From the NCBI GenBank assembly GCA_022925895.1, contig JAKSYS010000057.1:1-64000 (forward strand): a stretch of 64,000 nt of DNA. The letters are read 5' to 3'. Source of the DNA: Fragilaria crotonensis. Its lineage: Eukaryota; Bacillariophyta; Fragilariophyceae; Fragilariales; Fragilariaceae. The notes beneath the pieces were generated by a model. It worked only from the letters and a program-made list of their open reading frames with translations, did no database searches and had not been told where the DNA came from. How positions within the stretch are numbered: the stretch's first letter is position 1; each line of letters begins with the position of its first letter. The position numbers and the translations under genes are program-made. Positions 1 through 12,345 of this stretch are shown here, one piece after another.

Positions 1-307
1 AAAACCTACGCTGCACTGGACTGCGATGCCATCGTTGTACTGTGCTACTGTGAGGTCATCCATCGAAATGTGAAACATGATACGCTGTACTGTCCGGTCT
101 CTAATTAATTTCGTACGAACTACCCGAAATGTCAAATGCCATTTGACACGTTCGACGAGTTTGTCGTTCATACGATCGAGTGCCGAATTTTACTGTAGCT
201 TATAATTTCTCAGAACGTACTTTGTGTGAAACCTTCCTACAGTAATTTTCCTACGGTACTACGTACTATTTTCTACGATTAGAGTATCATCTCCGGTGAT
301 AGTCTCA
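1..307 (+). repeat. 5' LTR of Copia A (left edge cut by the window)
   Basis: Positions 2-307 match 6845-7150 base for base by eye. The right boundary is set by the terminal CA at 306-307, after which the two copies diverge. The expected TG start falls at the window edge. Confidence 0.92.
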
Positions 308-3300
308 AGTGGTTATTTTGCCCAATCTATAGGCTAACCCCTCACGCTTCCTTCCAGGCAAGCCAATTCCTCTCTAAAGGAATTCATTGTTTCCTTCCAA
401 GGACACTCAGGTTGATCCTTTCCAAGGATCTGTTTCCGATTGCTCCGCAATCGTCTACGCTGCAGCTCTAAGTCAACCCGTTGACTATCTTCTACTCTAC
501 GGTTTCCAACCTACAAGCAAGTCTCTCCGAGCGCCTAAGTTACCAACTAGGCTACCTATTTTATCTAAAAGCACGCCGTGCTTTGCTTTCTAAGACCTTT
601 CCAAGCTCACCCTTCGCTCCATACTCTCCGAGATGGCGTCTCCGACACCAACTTCTGACCCCGTCACCGCGTCCCCGACGCCACCTGTCTCCGACCCTAT
701 CGTCGCCTCTGATAGGCCCGATAAGCCCATTATGGGCAACATTGTTCCCCTTTCTAGGGATGATTGGTCCGCTTGGACTGGCGGTAAGCCAGCTCCTGGT
801 TGGGTCGGCCTCGATCCGAGCGCCGCCGACGACATCACGTCACCAAACCAACTCCGCCCTGTCCATGCCTCCGCCTCACAAAAGGGGTACAACTTTCGTC
901 GTACCGGCATGACGACCCTCTTTACCCAAGCGAGCAGTCTCGTCGACTTCCAGAACGCCGTTTGGGACCATCTCGTCGATTGTGGGATGGATACCATCGC
1001 CTATCTCCCCGATCCCGAAAGCTCCTCCGTGATGACGAACGTCGTCAGGAGTCACTCTCGTTACACCGTCGCGACAGCGAAGACTCTCAGCTCCCAGCAG
1101 ATTCTTCGTTACGACAAGTACGACAAGTCGAACGACCTCGCCGCCACCAAGTTTCTTCTCTCGTCTCTCGATCCCGCTCTCATGAGCAAGATCAAAGAGA
1201 AGATGGACGACGACGACTCGTTTCACGTCGTCTGGCTCCAGCTCATCAAGACGATCCAGTCGACGTCGATCGAGCGCTTCGAAGACCTGAAGGCCGCGAT
1301 CAAGGCTCGCCACCCGTCCCAGTACGCCGGCGAAAACCTTGAAGCCCTCGCCGCCGATTATCGCAAGGACGCACGTGAGCTCACGACGGCAGGTCAGTAC
1401 GACCACAACCTCACGCTCACGATGCTCAAGACTTTCCTTCTGGCCGGAGGAGCCGGAAACGAAGACTTCCGCTTTCCTCTTCGTTCGACGAAGCAGCGAC
1501 TTGATCAGGCGCTCCTTGACATTGGATACAAGGAAAAGTCAGGCGCCCATGCTCACATGGTCGCCGAGAAATTGACGTTCCAAGATATTTGTCGCCAAGC
1601 TGAAGACGCGTACCGTACGCAATTTGACAGAAAGGAATGGCCTCCAGCGAGTCATGCACCTGATGTCCGAGCTCCGTCTGCGACGTTTGGCAATGTCGCA
1701 ACTGCCCCGCAGGTATCTCCCGAGCCGAGGTACTTACGTTGATTCAGTCCCAGGCATCCGGGACCGAAACGACAACGAAGAAGGGCAATTGCCACAAGTG
1801 TGGAAAACCCGGTCATTGGGCGAACAAGTGTCCGGAGCTCAATCGTAAGTCCGGATCGTCCTCCTCCTCTGGGTCCCGCCAGGATCGCACCAACAAACAT
1901 AAATCCTGGCGCACAATTCCACCACTTCCCGGAACTAGCAATTCCAAGAAAGTGAAGGATAAAACCTTCAACTGGTGCGAAGTGTCGTCGTTGGACCGTC
2001 ACGCACACGACCGCCACTCACACCGGTGGAGAACGTCGTCCTCCTGCTCCGGCACCGTCGCCAAGGGCAAATCTCAGCATGTTGGCGCCGGATCCCTCCG
2101 TTTGGTTGCTTGACTTTCCAGTCAAGCCACAAATTGCGCTCTCTTCTCGTTCGCTCCTCAACCTCATCCGAGGTGCGAACCCATGGCTACTTCTTGCTTC
2201 TTCTTTTGCCATTTGTGCTATGGTTCCTATTCTGGTTAACCTAGCTATCTATTTGGCATCCGCGATCCCATGGTCCACCATTTTGGCCTGGGTCGCGAAC
2301 AATCTTCATCAAGTTGTTCTTCGTCACCCAACGCTCGCGTTCGCTCCTACCGTTTGGGTCATCCTTCTCTTTCTCTCGGTCTTCCTTCAACGCTCCTAAA
2401 GCAACCTCCCGTCGCTTCGACGGCTCCTCCTCGCCTCCGCTCACTCGTCTTCAACGTCGTCGCTTCTCGCGACTCCTCAAGAAGTCGTTCGCTCCGCCAC
2501 GCTTCAATTCAGGCATTCGCCCAACAAGCTACACCGTTCGTACCCCTCCGTCTCCGACAACAGGGATATGTCGCTTCGCGACCTCCCACGGTTGCTGAGC
2601 GCGACGACTTTCGTCACTTCGCGACTCTCAAGGAACGCGCACTCCGTCTCCAACGTCGTGCCGACTCGCTTCGCAATTCTCGTCGCCCTGCACCGTTGCC
2701 GCCTACCACAGGCCAAAAGGGAGAGGGATACACCAAAACCAAGCGTTCGTGTCCTTCCTGGTGCTCCAAACGCCCACGTTCGTCGCCACGAACCGCGAAG
2801 TATTGCCCTGTGGCACCCGCCAACTCGCCCGATCCGTTCGCAATCGCTCCGCTCACGTTCCACCAACGCGCCGCCGCCAACAAGATCCTCTCTCACGTCC
2901 ACCTCGCGTGTCATTCTACGCCGCTTCGAATGGCTCTTCAGGCTCCCGCTCGCATGCGAGAAGCCCTCGGACCCAAGGCAAACACGAGCCCCATCATTTG
3001 GGACTCGGGCGCCAGCATTTCCATCACGCCCGACCTCTCCGATTTCGAAGGCCCCGTCACGTCGCCCGGCACGATCACGCAACTAAAGGGCATCGCGAAG
3101 GGCCTCCAGATCAAAGGCCAAGGCGAAGTCACTTGGGCAGTCCACGATCAGCTCGGAAACCTTCGACTTCTCAAAGTCCCCGCGTTCCATGTTCCAAACA
3201 TCAAGGTTCGCCTCCTCTCGACGTCAAGTCTCCTCCAGACTTATCCCGACGAAACGATCACCATCGAACCGAATCGTCTGACGCTCAGCGGCGTTCCAAA

Positions 3301-6300
3301 CGACGCCAATCGAGGACCCGTCACGGCAAACGTCAACCCACAGAACAATCTCCCAACTTCGGAAGCGTACAATGCAACCGATCCTTTCAAGGCCGCCGAC
3401 GCTCTTGTTTCGATCGTGAACACCGTCCACGAAAGGAACCTCAACCTTAACGAAGCAGAGAAAGAATTGCTTCGTTGGCACTATCGTTTGGGCCACGTTG
3501 GTTTCAAAAAGGTTCAATTCATCCTGCGTTCTGGTGTCGTCAGCAAGACAGAAGAGAGTCGACGATTGCAAACCGCTGCATGTCGACTTACCTCGTTTCC
3601 AAAATGCGCCGCGTGCCAATATGGGAAGCAGCACAGACGACCGATCCCTGGAACGACGCCCTCCTCGATCATCAAAGATAGAGCGCACGCTCTCAAAACG
3701 GACAATCTTCTGCCAGGTCAACGCATTTCCGTCGACCATTTTGTTTGCAGCACGCGCGGACGTCTACTCACCTCCGCTGGCAAAACGAAACTCGACGACA
3801 TGTATACCGGTGGCTGCATCTTCGTCGATCACGCCTCCGGCTACATTTTTGTCGAGCACCAAGTCAGCTTGAACTCGCACGAAACTCTCAAGGCAAAGGA
3901 GAGCTTCGAGCGAATGTGTCGCAACACAGGCGTGACGCCACAAGAGTACCTCGCCGACAATTCAAAAACTTTTACGTCCGCCGAGTTTTCTCGCAACCTC
4001 TCCGAGTTCCAACAAGTCATCCGATTCGCTGGCGTCGGCGCTCACCATCACAACGGGATCGCCGAACGCAACATTCGAACCATCATGGCAATTGCACGAA
4101 CCATGATGCTGCATTCGGCCATCCATTGGCCGGACGTCGCCGACCCCACACTTTGGCCCCTCGCCGTCAAGCATGCTGTGTTCCTAGTGAACCACATGCC
4201 CGACCCACGAACTGGCCTTTCCCGCACGATGTCTTCACAAAGACTCGTTGGGAGCAAAAGAAATTGATGGACGTCCACGTTTGGGGATGTCCAGTTTATG
4301 TCCTCGACAAAATGATCTCGGACGGCAAGAAATTGCCACGTTGGACTCCTCGCTCAACTCGCACCGTCAACCTCGGTTCTCCGACAAACACGCCAGCTCA
4401 GTCCCTCTTGTTCTCAATCCACAAACGGGGTACATTACCCCACAGTTTCACATCGTCTTCGACGATTGGTTCGCAACTGTCCCGCTTCCGCCGACGACCT
4501 TCCGAACTTCAACGATGATTGTTGGCAACGCATGTTCCGAGACTCGACGTTCCAATACGTCCTCGACGACGAAGACGAAGAAAGGCTGATTGCTGGCTCC
4601 ACCGATTACGAGCAAGCGAACGAACTCCTCTCCCAAATGCAACGCGTCGCAACTGCTCTCGACAACGCGACTCCTCCTCAGGTTCTTCCAGTCGCTCCAC
4701 CTCCGCTGTCAACTCCGTTGCCGCCTCCAAGGAGCAAATCGCGACGCCACCACCAGTCGTTGTGCCTCCTCCCCTGCCACTCCGTTGCTGACTCCAAGGG
4801 AGGCGACTCCGCAACCGCCTACGCCGATTGCGCCACAACTCCCGACTCCAACTCCGGTCAAACTCTTCCCATCGTCGCCGACTCCAATTCGTCCTACAAA
4901 CGAAAGCGACAAGAAAGTGAGCGAGCAACCAGTCGCTCCAAAGGCAACAAAAGCAAAGAGCACACCCGTTAAACACGAACCTCGTCGCTCCACTCGCAAT
5001 CGCTCGGCACCTGTCCGCCTCGGATACGACGGACAGCAAGGACACGGTTACATTGCCGAATTCGATGGAACCTCCCTCGAATGGCTCTACAATGAAGTCG
5101 CCGAGTGTCTCTCGCCACCTCCCTCGTCGTATAAGGCGAGTGTCAGCGATCCTGACACTCTGAGCTTCAACGAAGCGATGGCGGATCACGACAACATCGA
5201 AAAATGGCTGAAGGCTGCAAACGACGAAATTCAAAGTTTGCAGAAAAACGGTACATGGATCGAAGTGCCGATCACGGAAGCCAAGACTCGAATTTTGCCC
5301 GGTACTTGGGTGTTTCGTCGCAAACGTACTCCCGATGGTACTATCAGTAAGTACAAGGCACGCTACTGTGTAAGAGGCGATCTCCAAGAAAACGTTCAGG
5401 AGACTTTTGCCCCAGTCGTGGCTTGGAGTACTGTACGGTTGTTCCTAGTTCTCTCACTTACTTTGAACTGGAAAAACCTGCACAATTGACTTCAGCAGCG
5501 CGTTCGTTCAAGCCCCGCTTTCGGATCCAGTCTGGATCCATTTGCCACGTGGATTCCACTCTCCGAGAGGGCACGCCACGTGCCTTCGACTCCTGAAAAG
5601 CCTTTATGGCTTAAGTGTGGCGCCACGACTTTGGTACCAACACTTGTCGGAGGCTTTGCGCGAGGAAGGCTTTAAAGCCTGCGCTAACGACCCGTGTCTG
5701 CTCTACAAAGATACAATAATGGTGGTCCTATATGTGGATGATTTGGGTATCGCCTATCGCGACCAGAACGACCTTGACAAGCTCTTCGCCAACCTGGAAG
5801 CGAAGGGTTTAACTTTTACTCGCGAGGGCACGTTTACTGACTTCCTCGGCATCAATTTTACTCGCGACGCTACGAATGGCACGCTCACGTTGACCCAGAA
5901 AGGACTCATCCAGAAAATCAAGGAAGCAACTGGCATGTCCGACAGTAATTACAACTGGACGCCAGCCGCTCAGGCCGCACTCGGAATCGACCCCGACGGA
6001 TCTCCCATGACGGAAGCCTGGAGCTACCGTTCCATCGTCGGTATGCTTCTCTACCTGTCCACAAACACTCGCCCCGACATCGCTTTCGCCGTCAGCCAGG
6101 TCGCCAGGTTTTGCCACAGTCCGAAACGAAGCCACGCGTCCGCCGTCAAAACTCTCGTTCGATATTTGCATCGCACGAGCGACATGGGCATGATTGTCAA
6201 GCCCACCGGCACCTTGAATCTCGACTGTTACGTCGACGCCGACTTCGCAGGCCTTCATGGCCGCGATCCCGATCGTTCTCCGACCTCCGCGAAGTCTCGA

Positions 6301-6842
6301 ACTGGGTACATCATCACGCTCGGCGGATGTCCCATTTTGTGGAAATCTCACCTCCAAAGTGAGATCTCGTTGTCCACACTCGAAGCCGAATACTCCGCTC
6401 TCAGCTCCGCGATGCGTACTCTCTTGCCCCTCCGCTCCATGCTTCAGGAAGTCGCCTCCGGCATCAAACTTCCTCGCACGTTCACGTCGACGATCAAGTG
6501 TCAGGTCTTCGAAGACAACAATGGCGCCCTCCTTCTTGCCGTAAACCAACGCATCACTAACCGCACGAAGTACTTCCAGGTGAAGTGGCACTTCTTCTGG
6601 CAGCACGTGCGTGATGGCACGGTCGCCATCGTGAAGGTCGACACTCAGGAGCAGTGGGCAGATTTTCTTACGAAAGGACTAAATCGTGAGAGTTTCGAAC
6701 GCGTCCGCAAACTGGTCCAAGGATGGTAACGGCCACTCAAACCCTTGTGTCTCTTGTTCAAACTGTAACCCTCGTTTGACTCGTATCTATTTTAACTGAC
6801 GTTTTGTGTTTTGTTTCAGCATTTATGGATGAAAGGGAGAAT

Positions 6843-7150
6843 TGAAACCTACGCTGCACTGGACTGCGATGCCATCGTTGTACTGTGCTACTGTGAGGTC
6901 ATCCATCGAAATGTGAAACATGATACGCTGTACTGTCCGGTCTCTAATTAATTTCGTACGAACTACCCGAAATGTCAAATGCCATTTGACACGTTCGACG
7001 AGTTTGTCGTTCATACGATCGAGTGCCGAATTTTACTGTAGCTTATAATTTCTCAGAACGTACTTTGTGTGAAACCTTCCTACAGTAATTTTCCTACGGT
7101 ACTACGTACTATTTTCTACGATTAGAGTATCATCTCCGGTGATAGTCTCA
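6843..7150 (+). repeat. 3' LTR of Copia A
   Basis: A 308-bp LTR with TG...CA ends, preceded by a purine-rich tract (about 6830-6842). It ends 191 bp before the ATG of the plastid membrane protein gene at 7342, so it lies in or next to that gene's promoter. Confidence 0.93.
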
Positions 7151-7341
7151 AGTAGTTCTATCAGCATTCAGCATACTATCATACATAATTACAAGTAGAG
7201 TACTACTACCACGTACTCGTACTCGGAGTACGACGGGTATCTGATTTTATTTGTACGTCGTACTGTACACTGTACAGGATCTTGATGACACAAGAAAACT
7301 GTTGAGCAGCTTTTAGATACATCAACTCCTTCGCCGTGACC

Positions 7342-8016
7342 ATGATGCGCTTCACCCGCTTTCTCGTCGCAGCGTTGCTGGTCGAGTGCAATCACGCATT
7401 TGTTCCTAATGCACCACATGCTCGTCTGATCACCCGCACCTGCCTGTCGGAAAGTAAGAACAACCTCCCAGTCGTCGAACGACCCGATCCAAGCATCCTA
7501 CTTTCTGCCAAGGACGATGATGCCCAAAAGGTTGGTGTTGCCACCATTTCGGCAGCCATACTGACCGGAACGGTTGTTGGCGTCAGTATCATGTCTGGTC
7601 TCGAATCGGTATTACCTGATGGCTGGTACACAGCTTGGCGTGATTTTACATGGGCTGTACCGATGGGACTTATCTTCACCGCCGCTGGAGTGGCACACTT
7701 CACGTTGAAGGAGGCCTTCATATCGATTGTACCACCGAAAGGTACCTGGGGAGGTCTTTGGCAGATACCAGCTCCAGGCGCTGAGGCTTTAGGTTTGTCA
7801 TACGCTGAGTATCATAACTATTGGGTCGGCGTGTGCGAAATCGGAGGTGGACTGATGCTCCTTTCCAGCCAATTCCACCTCACGCCAATTCCAGTGCAAG
7901 TCCCAGCATTCCTTTTATTCCTGTTGACGCTTGCGGTGACACCGGCAAATATATACATGTACACGCATGATGCTGTCATGGAAGGAGGGAATGTCCCCTC
8001 TTATTCGCTATCCTGA
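7342..8016 (+). CDS. DoxX-like plastid-targeted membrane protein
   Basis: A single-exon protein of 224 residues. The start is the ATG at 7342; an upstream GTG is not expected in a nuclear gene. The N-terminus is a short hydrophobic signal peptide ending CNHAFVPN, the F-containing cleavage motif typical of diatom plastid pre-proteins, followed by a basic/Ser-rich transit-like stretch. The mature part has about four hydrophobic segments (near residues 62-84, 96-118, 153-170 and 182-205). The C-terminal [11 protein letters not shown] resembles the PANIY end of DoxX-like proteins, a family tied loosely to thiol/redox functions. I infer a thylakoid or envelope location; the substrate is unknown. 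It lies 191 bp downstream of a Copia LTR and converges on the LRR gene 180 bp away. Confidence 0.68.
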   Translation: MMRFTRFLVAALLVECNHAFVPNAPHARLITRTCLSESKNNLPVVERPDPSILLSAKDDDAQKVGVATISAAILTGTVVGVSIMSGLESVLPDGWYTAWRDFTWAVPMGLIFTAAGVAHFTLKEAFISIVPPKGTWGGLWQIPAPGAEALGLSYAEYHNYWVGVCEIGGGLMLLSSQFHLTPIPVQVPAFLLFLLTLAVTPANIYMYTHDAVMEGGNVPSYSLS

Positions 8017-8196
8017 GGGGCATTATTTCCGTGGCGTAATGCAATGCGTGCTCTTGACTTTCTTTTGGAAACTCGCGTTTCAATAGTTAGGTTAAATTTA
8101 ATGAAGATGCTAATTTCTGGTGTTACGGAATCAACTCGGCACGGCGGTGCTCTCATAGTTGTCTTTGCCAATGTTCGGTGGCTCGTGCTCTGTTTA

Positions 8197-10106
8197 TTAC
8201 ACAGGAAAACATTGTGTACAGCAGTCGGGAAGGGAACATACCAACGTTGCACAGTCTGCCCAAAGATCCTCCAGTGACGAATCTCGCAACGCACAAACAG
8301 ACTCAGGCATGCTGCCAACAAAACTATTGCCGTCGAGCAACAGCTCTTGGAGTGCAGGCAGGCCACCAGTCGGAACATCTGGAATCGTCCCGGTCAACAT
8401 GTTGGAAGAGAGATAGAGATCAGTGAGTTTGGTCGCTGTAGCGAAGGCGGAAGATAATGTTCCAGTCAACATATTGCCTTGCAAGTAAAGAAATTCCAGA
8501 GAATCTGGTGTTGCGAAGATAGAAGACGGAATCTCTCCAGCCAACTTGTTATATCGCAGGTCAATGAACGATAGGGTAGGCGCGCCAATGCTCGGAATGG
8601 TCCCGCTCAGGCTATTGTTACCAAGCAACAAGAACTCTGTGCAGAACAAGAAGATGGTTAGCTTTGGTGAGAAAACGCGTACAATCATGTGAAGGTTCGT
8701 CGTACCGAGCGAAGTAGACGAAGCCAACGATGACGGAATGGTGCCGGTGAAAGTGTTGTTTTGGAGCCACAACTCTTTCAAACCAAGCGGCAAAGTTGGA
8801 ATGAGGCCTTGCAGCTTGTTGTTATGCAAGCGGAGTGTGTTGAAGTTGGAAGATTGAAATAAATCTTCCGGAAGAGTCCCGGTCAGATAATTACGATTGG
8901 CGTAAAAGCTCTCCAAGTTGACAAGGCCCTTCATTCCTGAAGGAACTTTGCCGACGAGCCGGTTTTCTCCAAGCCAAAGGTTTTTTAGATTGATAGCACC
9001 TCCGATCGAAACTGGAATAGTTCCTGTGATTTCGTTGCCTATCATCCATAAATCTTCTAACGATCCCAGAGAGCCCACTTCCTCGGGGATTGTGCCAGTG
9101 AGAATGTTGCCCGATACCAAGTAAGACTTGAGGTTTGCAACATCTGACAGGTCACCAAAGGCAGGCCCGGTGAACAAGTTAACTTCAACGTCGAACGCGG
9201 TGAGGTCTGTGAAACCAACCAGGCTTGGCAGGGAGCCAGTCAAGGAATTCGAGAAAAACTTCACCTCCTTTAGGCTCGATAGCACGGAGAACTCAGGTGT
9301 AATCGAACCTGAGAGGTTGTTCTCAGCTGAAGCAAGGTTAGAAAGTCGATGCGAAACTGACTATGCACAGAAATGGACTTACTCATAAAAAGACCCGTCA
9401 ACACACCGTCAGCATTACAGATGGCAAGCTCCCAGGAGCACTCGCTCACGTCGGTCAACCAGTCAGCACTCTTTGTCCATCCGTCTCCGTTGGTCGAGAA
9501 GTAGAGCGTAGCCATAGCGTAGCGCTGGTTCAAGGTTGGGTACGTGCACACGTCTAGGGCGGTGTCAACGTTCTTCATCCAATCGTACGCCTTTCCTTGA
9601 GGGGATAGAGGGTCGAGGAGTAGTGCCGGGTCAGTAATTGAAGAGAGGGTGTCCATCAAGTAGGCTCCTCTGTCAGTTCCTGTCAGGCAGTCCTGAGCTG
9701 GAGTTGGACTCTCATTAAGGACAGGCGCCAGCGTTTCCACGACGGTGGGCTTTGCATTGGTTGTAGGAGAGACACTTGGGCTTGCGACAGGCGGCGGAAT
9801 GGGGCTGTACGAGAACGACATGGACGACATGCTCATTTCAATGATTTCGAAGCCTTCTCCTAGTGGGGGTTCTTTTTCCTTACCACCCTTTTTGGCGGGA
9901 TCCTCGTGCTTTCGGCTTCCCTTTTTTAGAGCGCCATATTTTTCATCCGAGGCATTATGATCGTCCTTAAGGCCTCGTTGTCTTCCGACCGTAGATTCCT
10001 CCAAATCAATAGAAATCAGCAGTCTCTTCCTCCTCACCGATCGATCTCCTGTCGCCACTGCGACGACGATCAAAAGTACAATGTAAACCTGACGCGCGCA
10101 CACCAT
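8197..10106 (-). CDS. Secreted leucine-rich-repeat protein, three exons
   Basis: Exons 10106-9383, 9326-8706 and 8636-8197 give 594 residues in frame. The introns are 56 bp (GTAAGT..CAG) and 69 bp (GTACGA..CAG); splicing restores LRR consensus at both joints (MTENNLSG and SLEFLLLGNN). The ATG at 10106 starts a hydrophobic signal peptide (about residues 7-20). Next come a basic Lys-rich stretch, a MSMSSMSFSYSP motif, a Pro/Ser/Thr-rich linker, a cap with NGDGW and paired Cys, about a dozen plant-type LRRs (LxxLxLxxNxLxGxIP) and a Cys-rich C-terminal cap ending CCTQCFPV. No transmembrane segment follows, so it is probably secreted or wall-bound rather than a receptor kinase. AATAAA overlaps the stop. 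Role is inferred as surface recognition or adhesion; the ligand is unknown. Confidence 0.85.
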
Positions 10107-10910
10107 CGTTGTTGCTGGTTCGAATGATCTGCTGTACGAAGTAGTAATGTGTTGTCTCCGACAATGAGCGGCTGTATGTTATTGTACTTTGTCCTTTGTG
10201 ATCCTCGAGAGGCCAGAGCCGGATGTATTCAGTGAATGGCGGCGGCGCGGTTGTTGCGAACCTCAACGGATTGTTTGTGCAAAACCAATACTGAAACGCG
10301 AAACATGTTTAACCGTATTTTTAAATAAGCAAGTATACTGGGTACATCCATCTACAGGAACACGATGTCCGAAAGGAGGAGGGCAAGTTTAGAGTCTATG
10401 CAACAATCTAATTATCTGTATTAGTAGTTGTATAAGATATGATAGTGGTGATGACGGCTCTTCGATTTTAAATTGAAAATCTTTAAACTGCTGTAACCTT
10501 TATGGCTTCGTAGAAGCCATACGTACTGGAAATGGCGCGCCGCATTCAAAAAGTGAGCGAGAAACTTAGTATAAGATGATATGAACTCCCAGATCTCTCA
10601 CATTAAAGCACATGTAGTTTGACTTGGAGTCTTCATATGACGTACGGAGTACTATGCATGCTACTATCAAAGCATGCGTACCGTTCCGTATACAGTGTAT
10701 GGTAAACGCATTAACGGCGAACTACTCGAAAAATCCAAAATCCTGGCTTTCGACTTTCGACCACAGGAGTTCGTACACTACTACTAGCTAGTAGAGTACT
10801 ACAGTATTTGGTACTTGGTACCACGCACCTAGCTACTATGCATAGCTAATGTATGCGTAACTTCACTAAATACTACTTGGAGTACTTCTAACCAAGGGTG
10901 GCATCACTAC

Positions 10911-11300
10911 TAGGTTTAAATACGTAAGGTTTATTAAGGTTTAAATATAAAAACCTTGATTTTGTTATAAGACGGTTTTAAGGTTTAAATACACTAGACA
11001 GTGTACAGTAGTCAGTACTCAATGGTGACTCCTATTTCTAGCGTTGCTGTTTGTTGAGCGAAGCAAGACGATGGCTACTAGCAATTGAAGATTGTGATGC
11101 TGTCCCCATGGTGCATCCCAGTGTGGATTCAACAATTGCAGTGTTACCATCTTCATTGAATTGCCAGCTAAAGTCTCCAAATTTGTGTTCAGTGCACAAG
11201 ATACTGAGAACTATGTAGTACAGTACTACTACAGCCTCTTATTAGGTTTAATAAGGTTTAATAAAGGTTTAAATACTCAAACCTTAAACCTTATTTGAGA
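10911..11300. repeat. Cluster of AGGTTTAAATA repeats
   Basis: Two related segments, about 10911-10957 and 11236-11283, each consist of several AGGTTTA(AATA) units and end in the inverted form AAACCTT. Further single copies lie at about 10979 and 11312. Spacing and inverted ends suggest terminal or subterminal repeats of a small element, but I cannot define its boundaries. Confidence 0.5.
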
Positions 11301-12254
11301 CAAACAAGAAATTAGGTTTATGCTACCGTTGCTACTAACTACTTCAACGTTAAAGTGGTGGTAACAGATAACTATGCAAACTACGGTACCAGTAGATATT
11401 ATTCTAACTGTGGTGTAAGTAAACTGCAGAGTACAGGTAGTGAATAGTTAAAATAAATGAGGGGCATGTTGCATGTATGATCTAGATTAGAGATATAGAG
11501 TCAAGTCACGTGCAGACTTCCAATGCCTGACTGTGATTCTTCCATCACTGCACTCATTTTTGAACGTTGAATTGCATGAAACATGTCATCATTGTCAAGA
11601 TCAAAGCAATTGTGCACATTCTTCTTTGCTTTCCTACGACTACTATGTTATTCCCAAGCAACATTATGTCCAAGGCTGGAAAGTGGGTTTGCAACAAATG
11701 GAGTAAGAAGAAATTGAAAAGTTGATGTTGTGAACCACCCTTGTTCTCAATCACATTCAATCCAGTTATGATACTTTCTTTGCTGAGTACCTGCTCAGCA
11801 ACAACAGCAACATATGTCTTGGATCACATTGTTTGTTCTAGGCATCAGCGAGGCTGAACATAACATTTTCAAATAGATCAAATGGATTTCGCTGTGTTGA
11901 GGAAGCAAGCAACTTGCCTAGCATCAGCCATGCAATGATCCACTTGTGTGTGAGACAACCTGAGAGTCTCAAATGCCAGCTGCCCAGCAAATTTGCAATC
12001 ATATTCACCTCATTGGCTGGACAAAAGGCAATAAGCAGCCACTACTCCAGAGTGCATTGGAGTCTCAGCATCTTAGTACAGGTTTCCGAGAAGTTCTCTC
12101 AGGACCGATGACAGTCATGAGGTTGTGTGCCATAGACTGTATCAGAGTGTCTGCTTGTTCTCACAGGCAGATAACATCGTGCTGGGCATGGCTGCACAGG
12201 AGGATCATTTACACCATTCACGTACTGGTATTGAACATATATGGTAAGATGCCA

Positions 12255-12345
12255 ATGCGCTGTTTGGTTGGCAACAACTACAGTGTGAACCAATGTATGC
12301 TACAAATCTTTAAGGTGCCACTCATTGGTAAGGAGGGGGGGCATA
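12255..12345 (+). pseudogene. Relic of an unidentified element protein
   Basis: One frame here reads W-Q-Q-L-Q-C...GATHW-x-GGG with stops. It aligns with W-K-Q-L-Y-C...GPTHWTGCG encoded at about 25718-25806. Sharing this pattern between two intergenic regions suggests copies of one decayed transposable element. I do not recognise the family. Surrounding DNA at 11941-12060 has no CpG in 120 bases, consistent with old methylated repeat DNA. Confidence 0.45.

Larger units (their letters stand above)
1..7150 (+). mobile_element. Copia (Ty1/Pseudoviridae-type) LTR retrotransposon A, young but broken
   Basis: A Ty1/Copia-type retroelement flanked by two direct LTRs. Parts in Copia order: Gag region about 633-2110 with a CCHC zinc knuckle near 1790-1840; aspartic protease (DSGAS) near 3000; pre-integrase zinc region about 3470-3620; integrase core about 3700-4250; reverse transcriptase about 5200-5950 with a YVDD box near 5735; RNase H about 6220-6700. 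Protease-integrase-RT-RNase H order separates Copia from Gypsy. A purine-rich tract sits just before the 3' LTR. The LTRs look identical by eye over about 306 bases, so insertion is very recent, yet the coding region is split over several frames with about five breaks. The 5' end lies one base outside the window, so the target duplication cannot be checked. Confidence 0.93.

Noticed and set aside
5809-6606. 265-codon minus-strand frame inside Copia A
   Set aside because: It lies antisense to the RT/RNase H region and has no recognisable domain.
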